64,000 bases of DNA from Gerris lacustris (lineage: Eukaryota; Arthropoda; Insecta; Hemiptera; Gerridae), in contig OX578277.1 in the NCBI GenBank assembly GCA_951217055.1, positions 116,681,904 to 116,745,903 of the forward strand, given 5' to 3'. The notes beneath the pieces were generated by a model. The model worked only from the letters and a program-made list of their open reading frames with translations, ran no database searches and was not told the origin of the DNA. This document shows, piece by piece, positions 34,556 to 45,970 of this stretch. The translations under genes were made by a program, and so were the position numbers. The first letter of the stretch is position 1. Every line of letters starts with the position of its first letter.

Positions 34556-34760
34556 TTGCGAGGAAGCTATGTGCCACATTAATTGGCAGAGTATTTTTTA
34601 ATCAAATCTTTTTTTAAAAAAGTTTTTGGTAGAATTCATACTACGGAATGATTAAATTTTACTTTTGAATCTGTAACGGATTAATAGGAGGACCCGTGGT
34701 TCAAGTCCCGGTGCGGGGGTCTATTTTTCTCTGTATGTCTCCCGCAGTTATTGATAATTG
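34556..34760 (+). repeat. Family T end joined to a truncated SINE
   Basis: 34558-34602 is the family T 3' end (AGCTATGTGCCACATTAATT). At 34620 begins GTTTTTGGTAGAATTCATAC, which in the 32-kb SINE lies at the tail. Here it precedes the plus-strand SINE body AACGGATTAATAGGAGGACC, GGTTCAAGTCCCGGTGCGGG and TTATTGATAATTG. The tail block is therefore inverted relative to the head, and the A box is missing. Confidence 0.65.
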
Positions 34761-35345
34761 AAGCGAGCGTAGCGAGCTTCCTACATTTAACGAAATATGC
34801 TCCGTGTCTGTGTGTCTGTGGATCTGTGTGTCTGTGTATCTGAAACGTACGACGATAACTTGAGTAAAAGTTGACCGATTTTGATGAAATTTGGTAGACA
34901 TGTTCATTTTACCAATGCTCAGGACGAGTTCGTTAGACAACGTTGTTTGCCTAAGCGTTCACGCGCAACGCTCGCGTAAACGTGCGCTTCAAAATTAAAA
35001 TTGGAATTTTAGGACAGGAAAAAAAAATTCTAACATTATCTATTCGATGAGACAAATATTTTTTACAAATAAATTTTTTTAATGAAACCAACAGCGACAC
35101 CGCTATGAATTAATAAAGATCGTTAGAGCTATTAAAGCGGACCTAAACGTTTAAAGATGTGCGGTTAGAGGAATAGTAAGAATGCAGGGTTGTTCCCTTA
35201 TTCCCTTACTACTAAACGCTGAACTACTATCATACCCTATATCTATCAATTCATCATGATTCATGATTATCTATTTTTTCAATATTCAATACATATTTAT
35301 TACCATACGCTCGCTTCAATGATAGAGCCACGCGATGCCTAGTTA
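34751..35345 (-). repeat. Family X repeat, inverted copy
   Basis: Starts with the cap motif GAAGC/GAGCGTAGCGA/GCTTC (34760-34780). It then carries the complement of the CAGACAG tract, TTTACTCAAG and the CATGT-ACCAAATTTCATCAA block, CACGCGCAACGCTCGCGTAA and AGAGCCACGCGATGCCTAGT. This is the same order as 30865-31110 in opposite orientation, with an additional flank. Confidence 0.75.
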
Positions 35346-36316
35346 TAATTTGATTTAAACATATTATATTTGTTAATACATCAAAGTCGCGTACACATGT
35401 AGACGAGACAGCAGTAGACACAGAATATTTAATATAATATAGGACATACAATGTGCTAATTACCTACCAACTATCTACATTTCATCGAAATGAGAGGAAA
35501 TAGTACATGAAATCGGAGTTATACGACTCTTCAGCTGCCTTAAATACCCTTTAATGTCACTACCACTATCGACCCTTTACTATTTCCTTACATTTTTACT
35601 TTGTCGAGAACTTTTTATGAGAACTAATTCTGGTTAGAGGGATGTTTGTAGACCTCCCTGGTTGATGATGGAGTTTTGAACGGTTCTTATTACCCGTGTT
35701 CAACTCCTGATGACCCTACTTTCTTAAAGGTTCCCAAGAAACAAGCCTTACCGCAGCAACCATCAAGAGTATTATTTTATTATTATCTGAAATCTAAGCG
35801 AGAGTGAAAACAGTAAATAATGAATCATTATAAAATCATAATGTGTATTTGACAATGTGGGCTCGCATAGTTGTAAATCCCATCAAAATCAAAGCAAGCG
35901 AGCATCAGTCAAAATTAAAAAATCGAATTCTTGGATTTACCGATCTTTCGGAAAACTAGCTTTTCTTGATCACGGTATAAAACAAGGATAGCGTGTATTT
36001 TATTATGGAAATGATTTAATTCTAAACTTTTTTGTTGGCTTAGTTACAAGATTAAACAAACATGTACTTTGTAGTTGGAAAAATCTTAATGGTATTTATA
36101 AAATCATGAAGCAGATGTTACCTGACGAGCACATTGTAGTTGTAGGGAAAGTATATTAAATTGTAAAATTATATACCGATTGTTATATTAAGGGTTTTAT
36201 AGATTCAAACTTTCAAATACAGTTAAAAGGCACAAAACTCGAAAATTCGGACGTATAGTAATTTAGTAATAAGTCAAGGATAATTTATTTCATTTAATAA
36301 TGTATTATTTCTTTAT
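35346..36316. other. Unassigned AT-rich DNA
   Basis: No gene or known repeat is recognised. Confidence 0.5.
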
Positions 36317-36940
36317 TACTACGTTTTTATTAGCTTGCATTTTTGTTTGTTTGTTTGTTTGTTTGTTTGTTTGTTTGTCCGGTACAAATCTGACAATCGA
36401 TTTCTAACTAACTTCCCGAATAGCTAGACATTTGAAACTTTTAGCATAGCTCAGAACACGATGACAATGCATTATTTTAATACTTTTAGCCATCTTTCAG
36501 CAGAATTTAATTAGTTTTCAGCAAATTTTGCTGTGCGGAAAGTTAGTTCGGAAAAAATCCGCAAGTTATTTTATTTGTTTTGCCATATCCAATATTTACG
36601 CAATCTTCATTTTGACGGGTCTCAAATTTGTGATAGATAAACATTGAATGACAGCAAAACAGGAAATATCGATTATATTATTTCAAATATATCAATGACA
36701 CGCTTTAGATTTGGTGTTGGGGAGATCCGTTGTACAAAGATTTATCCTTTTATAGGTTTAATCAGCTCTCTGGATGGTTGTCATATATGTGAAGTAAATA
36801 AATTCGGAACTATTTTTTTTTTTCACTAACATTATATATTATATAACAATAACAATTATATTATCAACACTACATACGATTTAACAGAAAATTTAAAAAC
36901 GTAGTAAAGTATATAAAAAGTTATTTTTATCTTGAAATTT
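36317..36940 (+). repeat. Family A repeat, long form
   Basis: Full copy with an expanded (GTTT)n tract at about 36345-36377 and the internal block ATCGATTATATTATTTCAAA. Confidence 0.85.
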
Positions 36941-37597
36941 TTACCTTTCATTGACAAACAAATAGAAATGATTTTAATACAGAACTGATGTCGTTTCAGA
37001 CATGAGGCAACATATTTGGTCTCGTGTCCGTCTGTCAGATTGTCTGTCTTTCGTTCAACATTTTTGCTAACCAAAATATCTCATTACTACTCGTCCGATT
37101 TTAATGACTTTTATCCGGGAGGCAATAACTAACCCATTGTCGTTTCATATAATGTTCAACCTTCCACATTTCACGCCCATTGGTTTCTCTTCCTCATGCG
37201 CACAATTTTTGATGTCTCGATTTCAAAAATTCCAAGACAGATATCTGTTTAAGACATGAGGGGAAATATTTGGTACGTGTCTGTCTGTCGGTCTGTCGCT
37301 AAATTTTTGCGAATCAACATATCTTTAAAATTACTCTTCTGATTTTTATGAAATTTAGATGCTTTGTCGAAAATGTTTTTGAAAATGAAATGAGCTCAGT
37401 TGAAATTAGTTTGGGGCTATCTGTGGGCTACTTTTGACAAACCACCCAAATTTTATAATAATCAGTTAAGTACTTTTGAAGAATAAGTGTATGTGCGCAT
37501 GTAGAAGATAAAATAATGGTCACAGAAGGTTGAAACTTATATGGGATCGGGATCAACAATGAGCTAATTATGACCTACCATCCAAATTTCATTAAAA
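36941..37597. repeat. Family T repeats, plus/plus/minus composite
   Basis: Two plus-strand 5' fragments (36985-37200 and 37205-37385) share TTTCAGACATGAGG- or TTTAAGACATGAGG-like and TGTCTGTCTGTCGGTCTGTC words. A minus-strand piece (GAAATTAGTTTGGGGCTATC to CCATCCAAATTTCATTAAAA) follows. The minus-strand piece is interrupted at 37597 and resumes at 39944. Confidence 0.7.
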
Positions 37598-38002
37598 CTA
37601 GTGATGCGGTGCATAAAGAACTCGCATAGATTGAGGTCTTATGAGTACATCACCCATACTATGTTCTCAATATTGCTACCAGGATAATTTTTCGGTGAAA
37701 ACCTAACATATTCTTATTCAACCTCAAAACAGGTTTAAAATCATTTTACGAAAAACAGCAATAAGAATAAGCTTACTTTTTAACACCCTCATCTCGGTCA
37801 CATTTGTTGAAAACTTTGCTACTCATAAAGCCTTTTAAAACAATGTATGGTATATCATTCTGACTACAATCTTCCTCTTTAATCGTCATATTATAGGACC
37901 AAGATGATGTGAGCCGAATTAAATTTCGTATAAATTCGCAAGTTCTCAGGAGCTAAAATGTTTTCCATTCATCCGTACATAATCCATATTTAATAAAGTC
38001 AT

Positions 38003-39085
38003 TGCAGGCTCACCACGCTCACCAGTTTTTACCTATATAATCTTTATTTAATAATATTAATGCAGGCTCGCTACGCTCGCCTGGTTTTATAGTGCTTGTA
38101 ACTAATATTTATTTAATAATAGTAATACATGCTCGCTACGCTCGCCAATTTATACCGCATTTCTATATAATATTTATTTAATAAAAATATTGCGGGTTCG
38201 CTGCGCTCGCCTGTTTATATAGCATTTTTACATTATCTTTATTTAATAAAAATTATTGCGGGTTCGCTGCGCTCGCCTGTTTATACAACATTTGTACGTA
38301 ATATTTATTTAATAATATAAATGCAGGCTCGCTGCGCTCGCCGGTTTATACAACATTTCACATAATCTTAATTTAATAACGTTAATGCAGGCTCGCTTCG
38401 CTCGCCTGCTTATATAGCATGCATTTGTAGTAAATATTTTATTTAATAAAATGATTGCAGGCTCACTACGCTCGCCTGTTTATACAGTATTTCTACATAA
38501 TCTTTATATAATAATATTATTGCAGGCTCGCTGCGCTCGCCTGTTATAAAAGTAATATTAATGCAGGCTCGCTACGCTCGCCTGTTTATACAGTATTTCT
38601 ACATAATCTTTATTTAATAATACTATTGCAGGCTCGCTGCGCTCGCCTGATCATACAGCATACATTTATAGTAAATATTTTATTTAATAAAATGATTGCA
38701 GGCTCACTACGCTTGCCAGTTATAAAAGTAATATTAATACACGCTCGCTACGCTCGCCTGTTTATACAGCATTTCTACATAATCTTTATTTAATAATATT
38801 ATTGCAGGCTCGCTACGCTCGCCTGTTATAAAAGCATTACTGCATAATCTTTATTTAATAATGTTAATGCAGGCTCGCTACGCTCGCCTGTTATAAAAGC
38901 ATTTCTGCATAATCTTTATTTAATAATATTATTGCAGGCTCGCCTGTTTATACAGCATTTGTAGCAAATATTTTATTTAATAAAATTATTGCAGGCTCAC
39001 TACGCTCACCTGTTGTAAAAGTATTTGTACATAATAATTATATAATAAAATGAATGCCAGCTCGCTGTGCTCGCCTTTTTAAACA
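38003..39085 (+). repeat. Array of about 18 units with hairpin cap
   Basis: Units of about 60-66 bp (some near 40). Each has TGCAGGCTCGCTACGCTCG then CCTG, followed by TTTATACAGCATTTCTACAT and AATCTTTATTTAATAATATT. In most units the arms CAGGC and GCCTG enclose the core TCGCTACGCTC or TCGCTGCGCTC. Variants change single positions (GGGTTCGCTGCGCTCGCCTG). The interspersed ATTTAATAATA spacers are AT-only. Confidence 0.92.
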
Positions 39086-39104
39086 GTATTAGTACATAAT
39101 CTGT

Positions 39105-39738
39105 AGCCTTTAAAATTCCTTTAAACGAATTATAACATGTTATGCAGATATGTAAAACTTTTTTTTGTTTTCTTTATATTGGCCGCCATTTTAAAAATAT
39201 TATGTGTGAAATTTGAATAGTTGGATATTCCTTTTCTAGACTTCAAGAGCTTTAAATTGATGTATAACATGTCATACTGACTAAAAACTGTTTGTTTAGT
39301 CTTCCGCCATATTGACCGCCATCTTGAAAATATTAAGTGTAAAATTTTATTAGTTACATATTCTTATCCTCCTCTTAAAGGCCTTTAAAACGATGTATAA
39401 CACATTATGCTGGATATAACTTTTTATTTTAGTCGTCCGCCATATTGGCCGCCATCTTGAAAATATGAACTGAGAAATTTTATTAGTTACATATTCTTTT
39501 TCATCTCTTAAAGACCTTTAAACTATGTATAACACATTATGCTGGCTAAAACTTTTTTTTATAGTCGTCCGCCATATTGGCCGCCATCTTGAAAATATTA
39601 AATGTGAAAATTTATTAGTTACATATTCTTTTCCTCCTCTTAAAGATCTTTAAAACGATGTATAACACATTATGCTGACTAAAACTTTCTTTTTTTGTCG
39701 TCCGCCATATTGGGCGCCATCTTGAAAATATTGAGTGA
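39105..39738 (+). repeat. Array of five 122-bp units
   Basis: Each unit contains TTTAAAACGATGTATAACAC, ATTATGCTG-CTAAAACTTT, GTCCGCCATATTGGCCGCCA with TCTTGAAAATATT, and TTATTAGTTACATATTCTTT. The units are well conserved except the first. The array follows the 63-bp array directly. Confidence 0.92.
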
Positions 39739-39943
39739 GGAATTTCCAAAAACTATACACTTCTCACAAATGCTGAGATGCATATATGTGCCAAATTTCG
39801 TTGAAATTTATCAATTTTTACTCCAGTTATCGTTAGACAAACAAACACACAAACAAACAAACACACAAACAAACAAACACACAAACTTTTCAAATCCCAA
39901 GTCTCTGTAATGAAGAACTCACTGCGCTCGTTCAATTAGAAGA

Positions 39944-40580
39944 GTTGTTTTTAACATATGTTATGGTTCGCAAAAATATTGCTTCCGAGCTTACCGAAGG
40001 TAACGGAAGCTATGTGATCGTTTCGAAGAACGAAAAATGTTTAGGTCACCGATTTTAAAAATTCCAAGACAGAAATCCGTTTCAGACATCAGGGAACATT
40101 TTTGGTTCCGTGTCTGTCTGTCGGTCTGTCGTTCAATTTTTGCGAACCACCATATCTTAAAAACTAAACGTCCAATTTTAATGAAATTTGGATGGTAGGT
40201 CATAATTAGCCCATTGTTGGTCCCATATAAGTTTCAACCTTCTGCGCCAATTTGTTTTTCTTCCACATGCGCACAAACATATATTTATTTACACCTATAG
40301 CTTCAAAAGTACTTATCTGATTTGAATGAAACTTTTATAGTTTATCGAAAGTAACCCGCAGACAGCCCCAGATTAATATGAACCGTCTGCGCTCTTCAAC
40401 TTTTGCTAAATTGATACTTTAATTCGTTTAAAAAATCTAAACAATTTTCACAGATTAAAAAAAACGGGGGAAACAATTAAACCAATTTGACAATAATGAC
40501 TTTTAAAAGCATAAAATCAATAAAGTTCGTGGATAGGATGCGAGGAAGCTAAGTGCAACACCAATTGGCAGTCTATTTTT
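39944..40580 (+). repeat. Family T repeat, full-length copy
   Basis: 39944-39980 is the tail of a minus-strand copy. At 39981 the plus-strand copy starts with GCTTCCGAGCTTACCGAAGG and runs to CACCAATTGGCAGTCTATTT. This is the best reference for the family. It has no TIRs, no coding frame and no clear target duplication. Confidence 0.85.
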
Positions 40581-41941
40581 TTATCTTTTTCCAACTACAA
40601 TATCTCAAAACAGTATGTCTCACTTCAAACATGCATAGGACCTTTCTTGTGCAGAAATATGTGAAAAATATGTTTGGTAATAACACTTCTCTTCTAAAAA
40701 TAAACCGTTTTGAGTAAAAAGCGAAAAAAAAATGTTGGACTTAAAGGAGGGGGAGGGGAGGACGCCCCCCCCCCCCCCCCCCCCCCACCCCCCCAAGAGG
40801 GGGAAAATTTATTGTTTCTTACAACTACACCCCTTAAGAGTGTTTTCACAAAGTTTCAAAACTTTATAAATGATTTCCCCTATTATTCCTTATTTTCCTG
40901 GACTATTAGAGAACTACCTAAATTCGTAAGTTGACTTTGTTTGTAAGTATTTGATTTCTAACACGCTGATTTTTATATGCTATGAACAATATCCTAACAG
41001 TTGCTTTAGATTTTCTTTGTTAGATCTTTTTTGGTGGTAAATAATTGCTGTAGGAGCTGATGTTTCTAGGAATGATATTGGTTAATATGTGTAGCTGGGC
41101 TGGAGAGGTTATTCCTCTCAGGATCTTAGTGTATGTGGAGTTGTGATTTCAAGGGCGAACTATGTTTCGCCTCTGAACCGCCACTGAGCTCCCTCTTAAT
41201 TTTCTTTCCGACACGCCTCATGCACCTTCGTATCCTAAAACACTCAATATTTCTTCACATACTCGCATATACACAGTAGGTAGTCAAAAAATATTTTTAA
41301 AACCCCAGTCAACATTCAGTCAAAAGACGATTTTCTTTTCTTTTTTTTTTAAAAATATGTTAAAGAAACCTATTATAAAAAGAAAAAAAATATAATTTTA
41401 CTTTAAAAAACTTAACAGGAAACATTTCTTAGAGATTAATTATGTAGTTGTAAAACTTAAAACTTAAAAAAAAAAAAAAAGTGCTTAATTAAGTCTAAAT
41501 CACTGGTTGATTACATAAACTAAGAAGCAGATGTACAGAGAGCCCTGGTTAATATTACGTTAAAAACAGTATACAGAATACAGATTAAGGACACGAAGCG
41601 TAAAACATGGCATAAATTAAGTAATAAGGCGCGTGCAGGGATTTAAGTAAATTATACAAGAAGATACGCATTTTATTGAAGCGTTTCGACGCACTTCCCG
41701 TGATTCACAGCCGTAGTGCGATATCAGCAGGTGCAACTTTACAACTAATGTTTCCCCCAATTAAAAAACTTTTAAAATTAATGCTGCATTATTTTCTTAG
41801 TTATCCAAAATCGAGAACATTTAGTGGTAGGACTTTACACCTATTAATACAGGAGGTGGCTCCTCGCTCTATGTTGAGGCAGCAGCGTCATATAAGTGGT
41901 CCCACCTCTATCTGGTTACAAATGTCACTTATGCGGGTTAT
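40581..41941. other. Unassigned DNA with C run and A runs
   Basis: A C run with one A is at about 40765-40795, and A runs are near 41380 and 41465. A minus-strand frame at about 41165-41030 reads KILRGITSPAQLHILTNIIP. It looks protein-like but is not assignable. An open frame at 41676-41999 (107 codons) has no recognised domain and runs into the hairpin element that follows. Confidence 0.4.
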
Positions 41942-42060
41942 AATAGCTATTTACGTACCTAGAGCAGTAAGAGCGTTATTACAGGCAGAGGGCGTTTGAA
42001 AGCACGAGTGCGTTTAACGCCCGAGGCCTGTCATGGCGCTTACTGCTCGTGGTGCGTACA
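41942..42060. repeat. Hairpin element related to family G (G4)
   Basis: The left arm has GTACCTAGAGCAGTAAGAGC, ACAGGC and GGGCGTT. The right arm has AACGCCC, GCCTGT and CGCTTACTGCTCGTGGTGCG then TAC. The loop holds AAGCACGAGTGCGTTT. The outer flanks (TATTTACGTACCTAG, AGTAA and TTACT, GTAC) match family G, but the stem sequence differs and is still paired. Confidence 0.7.
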
Positions 42061-42109
42061 CTATTTTTTCGCCCACCACATGTAAACTAATTACAAAACA
42101 CGTTAACTA

Positions 42110-42652
42110 TTTTCTCTACGATTGATACGAAATATAAACATTATATCTCTGTTTAGATGCGTACAAAGTGATTATTTACGTACTTGTATTCATTGCGCAT
42201 GCGCGTCTCATAGTTCTGAAGAATTCCTCTTCTTTACCACGCTAGCGCGGTAAAGAAGAGGAATTCTTCAGCTTTACGCACGATTAGCGAGTTTGTTTAG
42301 ATGATTTGGTGTTTGTTTAATAAAAGTAACAGTTTATATCGAGTTTTTTGTGAAAATCAATGAGTGATTTAAATGATTATGACGAATATGAGGAGAATAA
42401 TACGCCTCCCGAAATAATTCGGCACAAAATACAACTAATGAATTAATGTTATCTTTATCAAAAGAGTAATACGAACTTACATACAGGAAGTTTATTTTTT
42501 TCTGTATTTATTATTTAAATCTAACAATCGTAGATAAAGTACGGTACGTAACTCGTGCGAAAACGGCATTTTGCATTGCTCGTGTGGTTTTACCAAACTC
42601 CACACTCGCATGCTAAATGCTACTTTCCGCACTCGACGCGTAATGTACTATT
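42110..42652 (-). repeat. Family C repeat, copy C
   Basis: Complete in inverted orientation. It contains the perfect hairpin (arms CTGAAGAATTCCTC..., loop CACGCTAGCGC type) at about 42219-42270. The left-end hairpin is shortened: the cap ACCCGAGCGACAGCGAGGGT is missing, and the arms join through TTTTACCAAACTCC. Confidence 0.85.
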
Positions 42653-42810
42653 GCCGTAATCTTCAAAAACAATAAGTGCATATTAAGTTTAAATCAGAAC
42701 CAAAACAAACCGCAGTTATAAAAATATTTATTTTTTACAAATTGAACAGCTGACGCTGAGAACTACTAGCGCTTCTTGCTCGCCGCGGCCCGGCCAGGAA
42801 GCGGCCGCAT
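42653..42810. other. Unassigned DNA with a GC-rich patch
   Basis: CTCGCCGCGGCCCGGCCAGG and a GCGGCCGC site at about 42801-42808 stand out in AT-rich DNA. No feature is assigned. Confidence 0.4.
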
Positions 42811-42957
42811 TTCTTTACCACACTAGCGCGGTAAAGAAGAGGAATTGTTCAGAACTATGAGACGCGCATGCGCAATGAATACAAGTACGTAAATAATCAC
42901 TTTCTACGCACCTAAACAGAGATATAATGTTTATATTTCGTATCAATCGTAGAGAAA
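42811..42957 (+). repeat. Family C repeat, copy D (right end only)
   Basis: Begins within the left arm of the hairpin (TTCTTTACCACACTAGCGCG) and ends ATCAATCGTAGAGAAA. The left hairpin arm is truncated by the preceding GC-rich patch. Confidence 0.8.
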
Positions 42958-43691
42958 GGTATTTATGAGCCAGTCTAAGCTGATCTTGCATGAGCAATAC
43001 TACTACTATCATGAGATAGTAGTAGTGAAGTGAGGAAAGAGCAGACTTGGCCACAATGTAGATATCACTACTTTGTTAGGGGAGGTCTGCAACTTTTTCA
43101 CGGTTAGGTTTTTGTTGGGGATATTTGATTTCTAATTCAGTTCACACCTATATTAAACCTAGGACATCATGAACACACCAAGATGCTTCTAGCCGTAGGA
43201 GCGAAACGTCGGGATGCACACCATTCGAGACAGTGCAAGTTCCTTTGTTATTATAATTTTCGTACATACTTACCTAGACAAATTCGAACTACTGTATTTT
43301 GACAAGTATTGGGTATACAGAGACCAATTTGATCTTACTTTGTTGCACTTTAGTTTACTTAAAAAAGTATATAAATGTAGTTATTTTTTTCAAAAAATAG
43401 GTTCATCAGTATGGCGAAAACTGAAAAAAAACCTCTCAAATTGACTTATTGTGTAAATTTTATTTTCTATTTTATTTTCTATTTTATTTTCTATTTTAAA
43501 CTGTATCTTAGAAAGTATTGAATTTATAGAAACCATTTTGGTCTTATTTTGGATACAAATTTAGTCTTCTCTGAAAGAGAATGTAGTCACATTTACAGTT
43601 TTTCATTTTCGCCTTGGGGGTAAAAATTTAAGACACCCTGAAAAACTCCCAAAATTTAACTATGTCTTAAATATTTCACAATGATCCGGAG
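42958..43691. other. Unassigned; possible Penelope-type remnant
   Basis: 43178-43212 has CCAAGATG, an imperfect TTCTAGCCGTAGGA stem-loop and GCGAAACGTCGG, like degenerate Penelope termini. 43444-43497 has about four TTTTATTTTCTA units. No gene is recognised. Confidence 0.35.
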
Positions 43692-44603
43692 TAGGGGTCG
43701 ACACATCAATGTCGACATATCGATATATCGGACCAAGAAATATTTATATTTTATATCGGTTTTGATCTTTCAAAATATATCGACAACATCTATATTTTCA
43801 TGAAGAAACTTCAAAAAATAAAAAATAAATATCTTTAGCACATAAACCCTCCCTGAAGACAAAAACTCCGAGACATCTCAGACAAACTTTCCCATATACG
43901 AGTTCATAATTACTTTGCCCAGTGTTAGTTTTTTCCATTTATTAGTTTTTGTGTTTTCATAGGTAAATGTAATTATTGCTGAACATAATATTATCAAAAT
44001 TAATCATAAAAATAACTTCTCCTCGGCGGGGAATTGAACCCGGCCTCTCTCCGTCCGCGTTTAATGCTTTTTCTCAGAAATTAGATTTTTCCCCGTAAAA
44101 CGACCTTTATCGTTAGATTTGAATTTGAATGGACTAGATTTTAGAAATTTTTGTATCAACATCGTCGGAACCGTTTTCGAGTTTTTGGGGAGTAATGCTC
44201 CCAAAATTGGAGCTAAAAATCATTTCTATATATCACCTCAGAGTATGATTTTTCTGAATATTTATGCAAAATTTCGCCAAAATCGGCCCAGTAGTTTAGG
44301 CTCCAGGCGTCTTCACAGACAGACATTTTATAAAAACCTCTTTTTTGGACTCATTGGACCTTCAAAACGTGTAAATCCATCAACATCTCCAAATAGAATT
44401 TTCGCTCCATCACAATACTTTCTCTGTAAATGAGAAAGTAAAAAGGTTCGACTTCGATAGAAAAATCATCGATTTGTTTTTTGGTTGTCGGATTGGACCG
44501 AGGTCGATAGTTCGATATTTAGAAGATATCGCTATTTCTTTCAATGTTGTTCCACTCGTCGATATATACATTATCGATATTTTCTTTCGATATCCCAACC
44601 CTT
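43692..44603. mobile_element. 912-bp hAT-like element carrying a family F copy
   Basis: The left end is TAGGGGTCGACACATC and the right end, reverse-complemented, is AAGGGTTGGGATATCG. The flanks ATCCGGAG (43684-43691) and ATCTGGAG (44604-44611) are an 8-bp duplication with one mismatch, the hAT size. The termini are dense in ATATCGAT/TCGATA words. A family F copy is nested inside. No transposase is left. Confidence 0.78.
43865..44445 (+). repeat. Family F repeat, full-length, nested
   Basis: TCCGAGACATCTCAGACAAA through GGCGGGGAATTGAACCCGGC (B-box complement), TTTTTCCCCGTAAAACG, GGCTCCAGGCGTCTTCACAG and the terminal GAGAAAGTAAAAA. It lies within the hAT-like element. The 104-codon frame over it is a shadow. 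Confidence 0.85.
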
Positions 44604-44611
44604 ATCTGGAG

Positions 44612-45576
44612 GTCTGCCGAGGTCGATAACTTAGATTTATCATTAGTCACCCGTCATATACAACATACTAAAAATCAAAACTATCTTATATAATGCGAAC
44701 TAAATCCCTATTTTTACTAGAATTTTTCTGGACTAAATGATCATATAACCATTTTATTAAAATTAATCTTAGTAAATAAAAAGGACTTACAATATTATTG
44801 TAAGTACCTTTGTTTACTTTAGCAAATATTACTAAACAAAAACAATTGATAACAGTAGTAAAGTACAGCTATCTATGATGCGGCAAAACTTGATAACAGC
44901 ACAATAGTGTAGTATGTTTTGCAGCTTGGAAGCAGCACCTGCTGTCAGCAATCTTTATGCGATTTTTTTTAAGTTGTACCACGTCTAAGCTCTTGCGTTT
45001 TTAATATTTCTCTGGAATGTTTGAATACAATGATACTTTTAAGAAATGCGACTTTTAGATTTTCGACTATTGAACCAAACATATGTAGCTGGTTATTTAT
45101 TAACATTTGCAGTTAGTTTTTCTTAGAAAGATGTTTGGAGTTTCCCACAGTTAGATTGTTGGTCTGTGAATGAACAAGATCCGTTACTTTGAGCTTCCGT
45201 TCAGTTGAATTAAACAGTCAATAAAAACAACCAAGTATTATAATGGGAGAACGAATACACAATTTCCATTAAAGAAAACAAAAGAAAAACAATAATAATA
45301 TTCTTGATTAAAACATTAATACCTTTTAAAAAGAAATACAACTATAATTTTATTAATTAAAACCATGTTTTAATTCCAGTTACAGTTTATAATTAGATAA
45401 TGTTATATGTTTAATTGTTTTTGTAATTACCGTAAGAATTTAATTAATTGTTTTATTATTACTTTTGCACTATATGGTACATGTTGTATATTGATTATTT
45501 TATTATATTTTTGTGCTGATTCATGTACATAGTTAATGTAGACGGATATTGATGAAGATATGAAGGCACTTTATTA
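44612..45576. other. Unassigned AT-rich DNA
   Basis: No gene or known repeat is recognised. Confidence 0.5.
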
Positions 45577-45670
45577 GATTGTTACTCCTCTATAAAAAAA
45601 ACCAGTGGGGAGTAGCAATCTAAAGATGTTGTACGGAATGTTCTTCTTTAGACTGTTACTCCCCTCTTCA
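45577..45670. repeat. Hairpin AGATTGTTACTCC / GGAGTAGCAATCT
   Basis: The arms, with one mismatch, enclose an A-rich loop at 45577-45622. A third related word, TTTAGACTGTTACTCCCC, follows, and AGGGAGTAACAATCTAAAGA appears at about 50775. The words resemble the GGGAGTAA flanks of family G. Confidence 0.55.
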
Positions 45671-45822
45671 AAACAGAAGTGGGATATTCGTTTGTCCCAA
45701 ACTACATTGAACTAAACATCCCTTTGTCTTAATAGTTATTTAGTCAAAGGAATTGTTATTCTAAAACAACGTAGGGGAATAAAATGTTTAAGAAGTACCG
45801 ATATTTTATTAATATGGTTGTT
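45671..45822. other. Unassigned DNA
   Basis: Nothing recognisable is seen. Confidence 0.4.
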
Positions 45823-45970
45823 CCAACCACCAGTTCCAGATCAGTTTAATAGTCCGAGATCAACGTAAAGCTCATGCGCGATCATTGCTCAGTTGGGAAT
45901 TAATTAGTGACTTCGTTTTGTTGGAACGATCCTGAACTCGAACCAAACTGTTTGGTGTGGTAGGTTTTAG
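45823..45970. mobile_element. Small relative of the 252-1896 element
   Basis: GGTTGTTCCAACCACCAGTT and TTTTGTTGGAACGATCCTGA are inverted TTGTTCCAAC ends about 115 bp apart. Subterminal AGTTC words and CATGCGCGATCAT lie between them. This resembles the ends of the element at 252-1896. Confidence 0.4.

Larger units (their letters stand above)
37598..39943. mobile_element. 2.35-kb insertion made largely of tandem arrays
   Basis: It splits a family T copy. The left host part ends CAAATTTCATTAAAA, and the right host part restarts at TTGTTTTTAACATATG and GGTTCGCAAAAAT. It holds two different satellite-like arrays (38003-39085 and 39105-39738), a CAAACACACAAA microsatellite near 39838-39888, and a right end with the GAAC/GTTC cap motif (39915-39933). 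No protein is recognised. The exact ends and the class are uncertain. Confidence 0.55.

Noticed and set aside
38003..39085. CRISPR-like array
   Set aside because: Spacers are themselves repeated AT-rich sequence, unit lengths vary, and the context is eukaryotic. It is a tandem repeat.
40710..40934. Frame with polyproline
   Set aside because: Produced by the C run near 40765-40795.
41030..41175. Minus-strand peptide KILRGITSPAQLHILTNIIP
   Set aside because: Looks protein-like, but I cannot assign it to a family and it has no flanking support.
41676..41999. 107-codon frame
   Set aside because: No domain recognised, low complexity of evidence, and its end runs into a hairpin element. Possible but unsupported.
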